The notes beneath the pieces were generated by a model. That model was given only the letters and a program-made list of their open reading frames with translations. It made no database searches and had not been told where the DNA came from. DNA of 41,362 nt from positions 1 to 41,362 of the forward strand of contig JAQVCK010000006.1 of NCBI GenBank assembly GCA_028689835.1. Reading direction: 5' to 3'. Numbering within the stretch: the stretch's first letter is position 1; the number at the start of each line of letters is the position of its first letter. The position numbers and the translations under genes are program-made. This document shows, piece by piece, positions 27,899-36,435 of the stretch. This stretch comes from Pygmaiobacter sp. GTDB lineage: Bacteria > Bacillota > Clostridia > Oscillospirales > Ruminococcaceae.

Positions 27899-27957
27899 AG
27901 TTTTTATATAAACTGTTTCTATAGAAACTATTATATTCCTTTCTTTCTCTTTGTCAA
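27899..27957 (-). promoter_or_regulatory. marR-MATE promoter with a palindromic operator
   Basis: Minus strand TTGACA (27952-27957), 16-bp spacer, TATAAT (27930-27935). Perfect 14-bp palindrome GTTTCTATAGAAAC (27915-27928) near +1; second imperfect repeat AGTTTTTATATAAACT (27899-27914). Confidence 0.7.
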
Positions 27958-28033
27958 GCGGGGGGCCGTTTTCTTTTTTATCGTCGAATTTCGTCTCCCT
28001 TTGGTATTTTTTGTTGTATTTTACCATTTTTCA

Positions 28034-28062
28034 TTGAATCCCCTTTGCAAAACCTATATAAT
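28034..28062 (+). promoter_or_regulatory. Promoter of the GGDEF/HD-GYP gene
   Basis: TTGAAT (28034-28039), 17-bp spacer, TATAAT (28057-28062). Confidence 0.6.
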
Positions 28063-28201
28063 AAAGACAATTGGTTTTATTTGGTATCCCTGCTTATTTT
28101 CCGTTTAAGCGCCATGCTTTAGATTTCTGTTTTCGCATGGTATGTGTGACTTATTTCACCCGGCTGCTAAACTACCAGCAACCACAACAAAAGGACCGCC
28201 T

Positions 28202-30766
28202 ATGAAAAAGCACATTACATTTGGCCTTTCAACCGCTGTCACCCTGTTACTCTGCCTTTTATTTGGCAACGAAAACACTTATCGCATTGCTTCCATTTTA
28301 CTGATTTTCCCTGTCATTTTGGCGGTTATCTTCTACCGCAAACGCGGGCTTATTTATGCCGCCCTTATTTTGCTGGTCTCTCTTTTGATTCCCATTTTTT
28401 TAATCAAAAACCCTTATACCACTATACAATCTGTTGTTGAAGTGCTTCTTTTCTTCTCGCTTGCCGTTACCCGTTATTTCGTCGAGTCCCGGCGCGAAAC
28501 GTTGCAAAGCGAGCTGGATGTTTTTTTTGAAATCAATGCCGACATGATGTGTATTACCAACCTTGAGGGGTATTTTTTGCGGGTCAACCCCTCTTTTGGG
28601 CAGGTTTTGGGGTACGAGACGCAAGAGCTTGAGGGCCACCAATTTTTAGAGTTTGTGCACCCAGATGACCAAGAAGACACCATCAACGCGGCGCAGTCCA
28701 TCAACAACAACAACCGCATCCGCGGGTTTGTCAACCGATATTTGTGTAAAAATGGCGAGTACCGTTATATTGAATGGCAGTCTGCCCCACCTATTGGTGC
28801 TACCATTTATTCCACTGCACGGGATATCACCGCCCAAAAACAAGCAGACTTATTACAAAAATACACCATTTTGCGGTACGAAGCATTGCAAAAAGTCTCT
28901 GCTTTTCAGGCAAAAAACGAGGCTGAGTTATTAAATGTGCTTTTAGAAGAAGCTTTAACTTTGCTCGGCTGCCCTGCAGGGTATGTGTTTTTTGCAGACG
29001 CCGACACCAACAAGCTTTCGCTTGCCGCCTGTAAAACACCGCATGGGGCATGCAACTGCCCCCCAGAGGCGTACCAGCAAAACCCATTACTGCTACAAAC
29101 CCTCGCCAGCGACAAAGCGCAAATTTTTAATGACACTCACCAATTGCACGAACAAAACCTGTGCTTTGACACCAATGGAAGCATGGAAAACTTACTAATT
29201 TTACCGGTGCGTGACGCGGAAGCTCCGATTGCAGTACTTTGCATTGGCAACAAGGCCACCCCGTTTGACCAAAACGACCAGTTGCAACTACAACTGTTCA
29301 CCAAAAGCGGGCTGCAACTGCTGTTGCGCCGCCGGGCAGAAGCCGCATTAAAACAGCAAAAGCAATGGTTTGAAACCACTTTGCTTTCCATCCACGACGG
29401 CGTCGTCGCCACCTACCCCGACGGGCGTATCCGCTTTGCAAACCAGCCTGCGCTTACCTTTGCCCCGCCGGGTGTATCACCATTGGGGCAGCCCATCAGT
29501 GAGGTTTATCATTTTGTGGCCAGCAGTGGGAACCACCCCATTCAATTGCAAACCCCTTTAAACCCACAAGCAGAAAAACGGGGTATTTATGCCGAAAATC
29601 TGCACTGCCCGCGCGAAGACGGCACTGCCATCGACCTTGATATCAGCGCTTCCGCCATCCGCTCGGATAACCAAACTCTTTTGGGGTATCTTTTCATTTT
29701 TAAAGACGTCACCCAAAAAAACCGGGATGCACAGGAAATCCGTTTCCTCACCTACCACGATAAACTGACTGGCTTGTATAACCGCCGCTTTTTTGAAGAG
29801 GAGTTACATCGCTTAGATGAACAGCAAGGGTGCCCGCTTTCGATTATCATTGGCGATGTGAATGGCCTAAAACTGACCAACGATGCGTTTGGCCATTTGG
29901 CGGGAGACCTTTTGCTGACCACCACCGCAGACATTATCCGCGAAAGTGTGAGGCAAAGTGATGTTGCGGCGCGGTGGGGCGGTGACGAATACGGTATCCT
30001 GTTACCGGGGACCGACGAAAAAACCGCCAAATCCATTGCACAGCGCATTCACGAAAAATGTGCCGCTACCAACATCAGCAATATCACGCTGTCCATCTCG
30101 CTTGGTGTGGCCACTAAAACACAAGCTGGTGAAGATGTTACCGACGTGCTGCGCCGCGCAGATGATGCAATGTACTGCACCAAACTGCTGGAAAGCCGCA
30201 GCATGAAAAGCACGGCAGTAAAAACCATTTTACGTGTTTTACACGAAAAAAAGCCCGCAGAAGAGGCGCATTCCAACCGGGTCTCGTCTCTGTGCAGGCA
30301 GATAGGGCAACTGCTTGAATTGCCAACAGTACAGCTGGATGACCTTGCCCTGCTGGGCAAAATACACGACATTGGCAAAATTTCAGTACCCGACGCGGTG
30401 CTTAGCAAAGAGGGCCCCTTAAATGAGGAAGAGTTAGAAGATATGAAACGCCATGCAGAATCAGGGTATCATATCGTCAACGCTTCACCGGAACTTTCTT
30501 TCCTTGCAAACGAGGTACTTTGCCACCATGAGTGCTGGGACGGCACCGGTTACCCCGGTGGCCTTTCTGGCGGCCGCATCCCGTTGCTTGCGCGCATTTT
30601 GTCGGTAGCAGATGTCTATGACGAGATGACCAACGGGATACGTGGGCCACAGCTTGCAAACCCGGCGGCAATCAGCGAGCTGCGCCGGGTTGCAGGCAAA
30701 CAGCTTGACCCGATGATCGTTGAAGTTTTCACCCATGCACTAGAGCAGGATAAGGCGCAGTCATAA
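28202..30766 (+). CDS. Membrane PAS-GAF-PAS-GGDEF-HD-GYP cyclic-di-GMP signalling protein
   Basis: N-terminal TM helices; PAS (MMCITNLEGYFLRVNPSFGQVLGY); GGDEF as RWGGDEY with RQSD I-site; HD-GYP HDIGK ... HHECWDGTGYP. ATG at 28202 preferred over 28142. Confidence 0.92.
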   Translation: MKKHITFGLSTAVTLLLCLLFGNENTYRIASILLIFPVILAVIFYRKRGLIYAALILLVSLLIPIFLIKNPYTTIQSVVEVLLFFSLAVTRYFVESRRETLQSELDVFFEINADMMCITNLEGYFLRVNPSFGQVLGYETQELEGHQFLEFVHPDDQEDTINAAQSINNNNRIRGFVNRYLCKNGEYRYIEWQSAPPIGATIYSTARDITAQKQADLLQKYTILRYEALQKVSAFQAKNEAELLNVLLEEALTLLGCPAGYVFFADADTNKLSLAACKTPHGACNCPPEAYQQNPLLLQTLASDKAQIFNDTHQLHEQNLCFDTNGSMENLLILPVRDAEAPIAVLCIGNKATPFDQNDQLQLQLFTKSGLQLLLRRRAEAALKQQKQWFETTLLSIHDGVVATYPDGRIRFANQPALTFAPPGVSPLGQPISEVYHFVASSGNHPIQLQTPLNPQAEKRGIYAENLHCPREDGTAIDLDISASAIRSDNQTLLGYLFIFKDVTQKNRDAQEIRFLTYHDKLTGLYNRRFFEEELHRLDEQQGCPLSIIIGDVNGLKLTNDAFGHLAGDLLLTTTADIIRESVRQSDVAARWGGDEYGILLPGTDEKTAKSIAQRIHEKCAATNISNITLSISLGVATKTQAGEDVTDVLRRADDAMYCTKLLESRSMKSTAVKTILRVLHEKKPAEEAHSNRVSSLCRQIGQLLELPTVQLDDLALLGKIHDIGKISVPDAVLSKEGPLNEEELEDMKRHAESGYHIVNASPELSFLANEVLCHHECWDGTGYPGGLSGGRIPLLARILSVADVYDEMTNGIRGPQLANPAAISELRRVAGKQLDPMIVEVFTHALEQDKAQS

Positions 30767-30927
30767 ACCACAGCATTTCACGCTTAATGAACTTTTATCT
30801 ATTTTGACCATGTTTCTCTTGTGCTGTATCGCCAATCGTGGTATTATATGCCAAATAGGTTTTATTTTCATTAACCGTGCAAAGCTTGTTATCTTTTTTT
30901 ATTCTCCTTTAAGGGAGGGTTTCCTTT

Positions 30928-31932
30928 ATGGATAATTTGTTTTCTTGTAACTTATATCGCTTGCTGCTGGAACAACTGCCAGAAGGCGTTATTGTCACGG
31001 ATGCACAGGGCAAAATTCTTTTTGTGAACCCCGCTGCAGAGCGGATTCGCAATTTAAAAAAAGAAGATATTTTACAGCACAATGTCTTAGGGTGCCACGC
31101 ACCTGCTTCGCATGAAAAAGTGACACGCGCCATTGAGTTTTTACGTGCTCACCCAGATAAAACGTATCACCGCATGGTAAACGACCAGCTAAACAAAAAA
31201 GTATATGAAAATACGTATACCGGCATTTACGATGCAGAAAAAACGATGCAGGGTATGGCGGTGATTACCCATGATGTGACGGAGAAACGCCGCGCAGAAG
31301 AACTGCAGGCAACCGCGTCACGCGCGCAAAATATTGAGCTTGAAAACATGCGCCTGCAATACCATCAGTTGCTGATGACCTCAATGGAAGCACTGACCAA
31401 TGTATTGGAAGCACGGGATGAGTACACCAACGGGCACTCAAAACGGGTGGCCGATATTGCCTCGAAATTGTACGAGCACCAGTACGGTATCACCGACACC
31501 TACCTTGACATCCAGTGGGCGGCAAAGCTGCATGATATCGGCAAAATAGGTATTTCTGATTTAATCATCAACAAGCCCGGCAAGCTGACAAGTGCAGAAT
31601 ACGAACTGGTTAAAAACCATAGCCGCATTGGCGTTGATATTTTAAAAAACCTTGACCCCGGTGAACGCCTGACCCCGACAATTCTACACCACCACGAGCG
31701 GTTTGACGGTAAGGGGTACCCCTTGGGGCTTGCGGGGTATGCCATTCCCATGGGGTCGCGTATTATTGCCATTGCCGACACTTACGACGCAATGCGTTCT
31801 TGCCGGCCTTACCGGAAACCAATCTCCTTTGAAAATTGTATTGCAGAAATACGCAATAATGCTGGCAAACAGTTTGACCCCGAATGGGTGAATGTGTTTT
31901 TAGACCTTGCCAATACGGGTAGCATTGATTGA
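30928..31932 (+). CDS. PAS-HD-GYP domain protein (predicted c-di-GMP phosphodiesterase)
   Basis: 334 aa; PAS (LPEGVIVTDAQGKILFVNPAAERI) and HD-GYP (KLHDIGKIGISD ... HHHERFDGKGYP). Confidence 0.92.
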   Translation: MDNLFSCNLYRLLLEQLPEGVIVTDAQGKILFVNPAAERIRNLKKEDILQHNVLGCHAPASHEKVTRAIEFLRAHPDKTYHRMVNDQLNKKVYENTYTGIYDAEKTMQGMAVITHDVTEKRRAEELQATASRAQNIELENMRLQYHQLLMTSMEALTNVLEARDEYTNGHSKRVADIASKLYEHQYGITDTYLDIQWAAKLHDIGKIGISDLIINKPGKLTSAEYELVKNHSRIGVDILKNLDPGERLTPTILHHHERFDGKGYPLGLAGYAIPMGSRIIAIADTYDAMRSCRPYRKPISFENCIAEIRNNAGKQFDPEWVNVFLDLANTGSID

Positions 31933-32032
31933 TATTGGGCTGTGCAGCAACCTGCTGCGCAAGTTTGCCATGACATGGATACCGTGATTTTGACGGCCCA
32001 CATTATTGCTGTGATGAAAGAGGGGTTTAAAA

Positions 32033-32455
32033 ATGCTGACACCACAACAATTGGAAGCTTTTATGCGACACCAGCCAGTGGCCTTTATTGCCCCCACCGA
32101 CCAATCTACACCGTCCAACCAGCGTGCACCCCTGCGCCCCTGTGGGCGCCATGGGATGTCTGAATTTTATTTTTCTGTCAACGCCAACGCCTTACCCGCC
32201 GGCCAATACCAGCAAGGGCCAAATGTCAATTTATACTTCTTTCGCAAGGGGCTTTTTCGGTACGAGTCGGTGATGCTGTCGGGCCGCATGGAAATTTTGC
32301 GGGACCCCGAGCTTAAAAAAGACTTGTGGCGGCCTAAAAACCGCCTGTTTTACCACCACGGCAGCGATGACCCCAATTATTGCATATTAAAGTTCACCAC
32401 CACGGAGGGCCGCTATTACTGTGATTTAAAAACAGAACCCATTCTTATTTCATAA
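32033..32455 (+). CDS. Pyridoxamine 5'-phosphate oxidase-like flavin-binding family protein
   Basis: 140 aa; NVNLYFFRKGLFRYESVMLSGRMEILRDPELKKDLW pattern of the PNPOx-like split barrel. Confidence 0.7.
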   Translation: MLTPQQLEAFMRHQPVAFIAPTDQSTPSNQRAPLRPCGRHGMSEFYFSVNANALPAGQYQQGPNVNLYFFRKGLFRYESVMLSGRMEILRDPELKKDLWRPKNRLFYHHGSDDPNYCILKFTTTEGRYYCDLKTEPILIS

Positions 32456-32556
32456 ATCCTCTTTGCCAACAGTAAAGGGGGCTTTATTTTTTATTGAATA
32501 CCATATATTACCATGTATATGAGGGGGCTACATGGTTTTTTCTTGTGGTGTATCTA

Positions 32557-32609
32557 TAAAAAAGTGCTTTGAAAACGGCCCGCACGGGGCTGCTCTCAAA
32601 GCACTTTTT
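32557..32609. terminator. Bidirectional terminator between the PNPOx-like gene and corA
   Basis: AAAAAAGTGCTTTGA ... TCAAAGCACTTTTTT arms in a convergent gap. Confidence 0.8.
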
Positions 32610-32621
32610 ACTGCTGTTTTT

Positions 32622-33560
32622 TTAAATCCACTTTTTGCGCATCATCACCCAAATTGCCCCCAATGTCAACGCCAGAGCAATGGCCATAATATACAAAAAG
32701 CCAAACGGGTTTTGCGCAAAAGGCACCGGCACGTTCATACCCCAAAGCCCAAACACAATCGTTGGGATGGTGAGTGCAATGGTGATGACCGCCAGCAGCT
32801 TCATCACGATATTCAGGTTATTTGAAATGACCGAGGCAAACGCGTCCATCGTACCGCTTAAAATGTCGCGGTAAATATTGCTCATCTCAATGGCCTGCTT
32901 ATTTTCAATAATGACATCTTCCAGCAGTTCGGTGTCCTCCGGGTAATCTTTCACAAAATCAAGCCGCAACATTTTTTCCAGCACGATCTCGTTGCTTTTC
33001 AGCGCGGTAGAAAAATACACAAGGCTTTTTTCCAGCCCCAGCATCTGAATCAACTCTTTGTTTTTCATGCTGATGTGCAGCTCGTTTTCAACCCGGGTGC
33101 TACTTTTGTCCACCTGGCGCAGGTAAAACAAGAATAGCGTGGCGTTGCGGTACAAAAATTGCAGCGTCATGCGGTTTTTTTTGCGGGTGTTCAGCCCGCG
33201 CACCAGCCCCTCGGTAAAGGCGCGGGGCAACGCCACCTCTTTCAGGCAGACCGTCACAATGTTGTCGTCGGTCAAAATAATGCCAAACGGCAACGTGTTG
33301 TACACAAAGTTCGGCCCCTGTGTTTCTACCGTCGGGGTGTCCACCAAAATCAGGGTGTGCCCGTCCTCAATTTCCAGCCGGCTGCGTTCCTCTTCATCCA
33401 GCGCGGCAACTAAAAAGTCGCGCTCAATCGACAGGCAGGATGAGACCCGCCCAATTTCTTCTTCCGTCGGCGCGCAAAGGTGCACCCAGCAGCCGGGCAG
33501 GATTTTCTCCTGCTCTGCCAGTGCGCCGTTGACGGGGTTGGTCATGTAAATATCAATCAT
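32622..33560 (-). CDS. corA: CorA family Mg2+/divalent cation transporter
   Basis: 312 aa; two C-terminal TM helices with the GMN motif (GLWGMNVPVPF); KKW C-terminal tail. Confidence 0.92.
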   Translation of the reverse strand: MIDIYMTNPVNGALAEQEKILPGCWVHLCAPTEEEIGRVSSCLSIERDFLVAALDEEERSRLEIEDGHTLILVDTPTVETQGPNFVYNTLPFGIILTDDNIVTVCLKEVALPRAFTEGLVRGLNTRKKNRMTLQFLYRNATLFLFYLRQVDKSSTRVENELHISMKNKELIQMLGLEKSLVYFSTALKSNEIVLEKMLRLDFVKDYPEDTELLEDVIIENKQAIEMSNIYRDILSGTMDAFASVISNNLNIVMKLLAVITIALTIPTIVFGLWGMNVPVPFAQNPFGFLYIMAIALALTLGAIWVMMRKKWI

Positions 33561-33566
33561 GCGTCA

Positions 33567-33688
33567 CCTGCTTTCCCGGGCAGGGTCAGGCGCGCTGTGA
33601 GTGTAAAACCACTCGCCGGCGGGCCCGGCTACCCGGCATATTCATACTACTTCGAGGGTTAGGATCGCCTTCCACGAGGGTTTCACTC
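33567..33688 (-). promoter_or_regulatory. Candidate structured corA leader RNA with SD-sequestering hairpin
   Basis: Minus strand closing helix GAGTG-AAACC-CTCG / CGAG-T-GGTTT-TA-CACTC (33599-33615 with 33675-33688) enclosing several short hairpins, then CCTGC-CCGGGAAA-GCAGG overlapping the Shine-Dalgarno GCAGGTG. Confidence 0.45.
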
Positions 33689-33718
33689 TCCTTTTTTGTA
33701 AAATTTGTTTGGGGCCGC

Positions 33719-33743
33719 AAAAAAAGCGCAGGTTTTACTGCGC
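33719..33743 (-). terminator. Intrinsic terminator (end of the alpha-galactosidase transcript, or corA leader attenuator)
   Basis: Minus strand GCGCAG-TAAAAC-CTGCGC-TTTTTTT. Confidence 0.75.
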
Positions 33744-33760
33744 TGTTTTGCTGTATCTTT

Positions 33761-33790
33761 AGTTTAGCCTATTTTAGGCTGTTTTGTCAA
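33761..33790 (-). promoter_or_regulatory. Possible corA promoter with an operator-like inverted repeat in the spacer
   Basis: Minus strand TTGACA (33785-33790), 18-bp spacer, TAAACT (33761-33766). Spacer holds AGCCTA-TTT-TAGGCT (33766-33780). Confidence 0.4.
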
Positions 33791-33824
33791 CAAAAAAAGC
33801 CCTTTTTGCCGTATTTTACAGTTT

Positions 33825-36215
33825 TTAAACATCTGGCTCGTCTTTTCTCTCTTTTTCTTCCGGCAGCGCGGCTTTTCCCGCTTTTATTTCATACAAGCGG
33901 GCCGCAAAATCCGGCATGGGGCGCACGTTTTCGTTATAACCGGTGCCGGTAAACGCCTGTTTTAGGCGAATACCCGCCCGCATCAGCAAATCGCCCCACG
34001 CGGTATAACTCTCCTGCTCACAATCCAGCGCTTTCAAATCGCCCACCGCGTGCATCAGGTAACCGTCGGTATTCACATGCACGGGCAAAATCTGGTTGAG
34101 CAGGCTGCCAAAGGTTTTAATGGCAACGCGCTCGGGGCGCACCGTCACGGTGTACATGCGCTGGGGGCTAAGGCCGGCAAGCCGCAGCGGCCTGCGGGCA
34201 CTGTTGGGCACCACCAGCCCCTGAAACTCGCCGGCCACCGCTTCGGTGCGGTCTTCGCTTACCACCATCCAGCGGGTCTCGCGGGTTTCGGTGCCGCGGC
34301 TACCATCCGCTTCAAACGGGCTTTGCAGCCGGTAAAAGCGCCCCTGCTGCAACACCTCGCGGTGGGCTTTGTACCAGCTGATTTGCGCCGCCATCATCTT
34401 TTTTTTTACCGGGGACGCGACCGCAAGGTCCAGCTCGTACCCCAAAAGGCCAAAGGCCGCAACGTCAAACCGGGCCTCCAGCGGCGACTGGCGTGCCGTC
34501 TGATGGTTGGGGCTTGCCGAAACATGGGCCCCCACCACACATTGCGGGTAGCCGTAGCTGGTGCCGGTTTGAATTTTCTGCCGCTCGTAGGCATCGGTGT
34601 CGTCGCTGGCCCAAATTTGCGGCATATAGCACAGCATACCAAGGTCAAACCGGTTGCCGCCCGACGCGCAGCTTTCAAACAATACGTCAGGGCAGGCCGC
34701 CGTCACCCGCGCAAGCACATCGTACAGCCCCTGCACATACCGGTGCGAAAACCGGCCCTGCTCGTCGAGCGCGGGCGAATACAAATCGGTCAGCGGGCGG
34801 TTCATATCCCATTTCACATAGCGAATCGGCGCGCTTTGTACCGTTGATACAACCTGCTGCACGATGTAATCGCGCACTTCGGGCCGGCACAGGTCCAGCA
34901 CCAGCTGGTTGCGCCCGCGGGAGGGCGCAACCCCCGGCACCGTTACAGCCCAATCCGGGTGGGCACGGTAAAGGTCCGAATCCTCGTTTACCATCTCCGG
35001 CTCCATCCACAGGCCAAACTGCATGCCCAGCGCGTTGACCTTTTGCGCAAGCCCCGCAAGGCCCTGCGGCAGTTTTTTGGTGTTGACCGCGTAATCGCCA
35101 AGGCCCGCTTTGTCGCTGTTGCGCGCGCCAAACCAGCCGTCATCCAGCACAAACAGTTCAACGCCCAGCGCCGCGGCTTCGCGCGCCAGCTTTAGCAGCC
35201 GGCGCTCGTTAAAATCAAAATAGGTCGCCTCCCAGTTGTTCAGCAGCACCGGGCGCGGGCGGGTAGCAAACACAGGCGGCAAAATGTGCTGTTTCACAAA
35301 CCGGTGCATGTTGTCGCTCATGCCGTTTGCACCCTCGTCTGAACAGGTCATCACCGCCCACGGCGCGTCAAACTGCTGCCCCGGTGCCAGCGGCCAGCAA
35401 AAGCCGTCACTCTGCACCCCGGCCAGCACCCGTGTTTCGCCCAAGGTCGAAACCTCTGCCGCGCCCTCAAAGCTGCCGGAATAAACGAGGTTAAACCCGT
35501 ACACCCGGCCCGTAAACTCGGTGGCGCCGTCCTCTTTTAAAAAGAAAAACGGGTTGGTACGGCTGGACGATACCCCGCTGCGGCTGCCAAAGCAAACGGC
35601 CCCCGGCGTAAGGCGGTGCGGCGTGACATTGCGCTCGCGCGCCCAGGCACCGGTCAGCGTATACAGCGTGTAAGCGCAACCCGGCAAATCCAGCTGAAAG
35701 CTGTCTGCCCGCTGCAACTGCACGGTATCCTGTGTGCCGTTGTGCACCCGCACGGTGCGGGCAATCACGTCCGCCTGCTCGTATACGGTATAAAACAGTG
35801 TCACCTGCAAGCCGGTGGCGGTGGCAAGGTACAATGCCAGCGTGCCGTCTGCCCCATGGGGCGAGGGCAGCCCGTCCAGCACCGGGGTCTCGTTTAAAAT
35901 TTCAAAGCCGGTGTACGCAAAATCGGCGGTGGTGCCCGCCTTTTGTGCCGCAATAAACGACGAAAGCCGAAAATCGCCCTTATTTTGCGGCGAAAAATCC
36001 AGCGGCAGGCTGTCAAGTGACAACGGCGCGGTGTCGGGCCGGTATACGACCTCACTGCCATAGCCCGCCGCATTTTTAGTGAGTAGCGGGCCGGTGTCGC
36101 ACACCTTGATTTTAGGGCCGTAATAAAGCTGTTGCAACAGCCCGCCCTCTGCCCGCACAAGGTAACTGGTGGTACGGGTATCCAACTGAAAAACCGTATC
36201 GGTGACCGTGATCAA
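33825..36215 (-). CDS. GH36 alpha-galactosidase
   Basis: 796 aa; LLNNWEATYFDF, FVLDDGWFGARN, WMEPEMVN, KWDMNRPL nucleophile, LFESCASGGNRFD. TTG start at 36215 with upstream AGGGGG. Confidence 0.95.
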   Translation of the reverse strand: MITVTDTVFQLDTRTTSYLVRAEGGLLQQLYYGPKIKVCDTGPLLTKNAAGYGSEVVYRPDTAPLSLDSLPLDFSPQNKGDFRLSSFIAAQKAGTTADFAYTGFEILNETPVLDGLPSPHGADGTLALYLATATGLQVTLFYTVYEQADVIARTVRVHNGTQDTVQLQRADSFQLDLPGCAYTLYTLTGAWARERNVTPHRLTPGAVCFGSRSGVSSSRTNPFFFLKEDGATEFTGRVYGFNLVYSGSFEGAAEVSTLGETRVLAGVQSDGFCWPLAPGQQFDAPWAVMTCSDEGANGMSDNMHRFVKQHILPPVFATRPRPVLLNNWEATYFDFNERRLLKLAREAAALGVELFVLDDGWFGARNSDKAGLGDYAVNTKKLPQGLAGLAQKVNALGMQFGLWMEPEMVNEDSDLYRAHPDWAVTVPGVAPSRGRNQLVLDLCRPEVRDYIVQQVVSTVQSAPIRYVKWDMNRPLTDLYSPALDEQGRFSHRYVQGLYDVLARVTAACPDVLFESCASGGNRFDLGMLCYMPQIWASDDTDAYERQKIQTGTSYGYPQCVVGAHVSASPNHQTARQSPLEARFDVAAFGLLGYELDLAVASPVKKKMMAAQISWYKAHREVLQQGRFYRLQSPFEADGSRGTETRETRWMVVSEDRTEAVAGEFQGLVVPNSARRPLRLAGLSPQRMYTVTVRPERVAIKTFGSLLNQILPVHVNTDGYLMHAVGDLKALDCEQESYTAWGDLLMRAGIRLKQAFTGTGYNENVRPMPDFAARLYEIKAGKAALPEEKERKDEPDV

Positions 36216-36243
36216 TCTGCGCGCCCCCTGCTTTTTAAAATTA

Positions 36244-36302
36244 CAATGTTTCAGCTAAAACTGAAACATTGCTGCCTTAATTATACCCCGCTGCGGGTGG
36301 TA
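36244..36302 (-). promoter_or_regulatory. Alpha-galactosidase promoter with an 11-bp-arm inverted repeat at the start of the transcript
   Basis: CAATGTTTCAG-CTAAAA-CTGAAACATTG (36244-36271) immediately downstream of the minus-strand -10 TATAAT (36280-36285); weak -35 TTGTTT. Confidence 0.55.
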
Positions 36303-36435
36303 AAACAACCGGCGGTGTGCTATACTGTTAAAGTATATAGGTATGCCGCCGTGTGTTTTGCTAAGCCTTGCCACGGCGGTGCTTTTGCCGATTACGCGCC
36401 AGCTACTGTGGCGCAGACCAAAGGGGACACAAACG

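Noticed and set aside
33560-33720. M-box (ykoK) Mg2+ riboswitch upstream of corA
   Set aside because: The conserved M-box sequence blocks I know are not present and the leader is too short; kept only as an unclassified structured leader.
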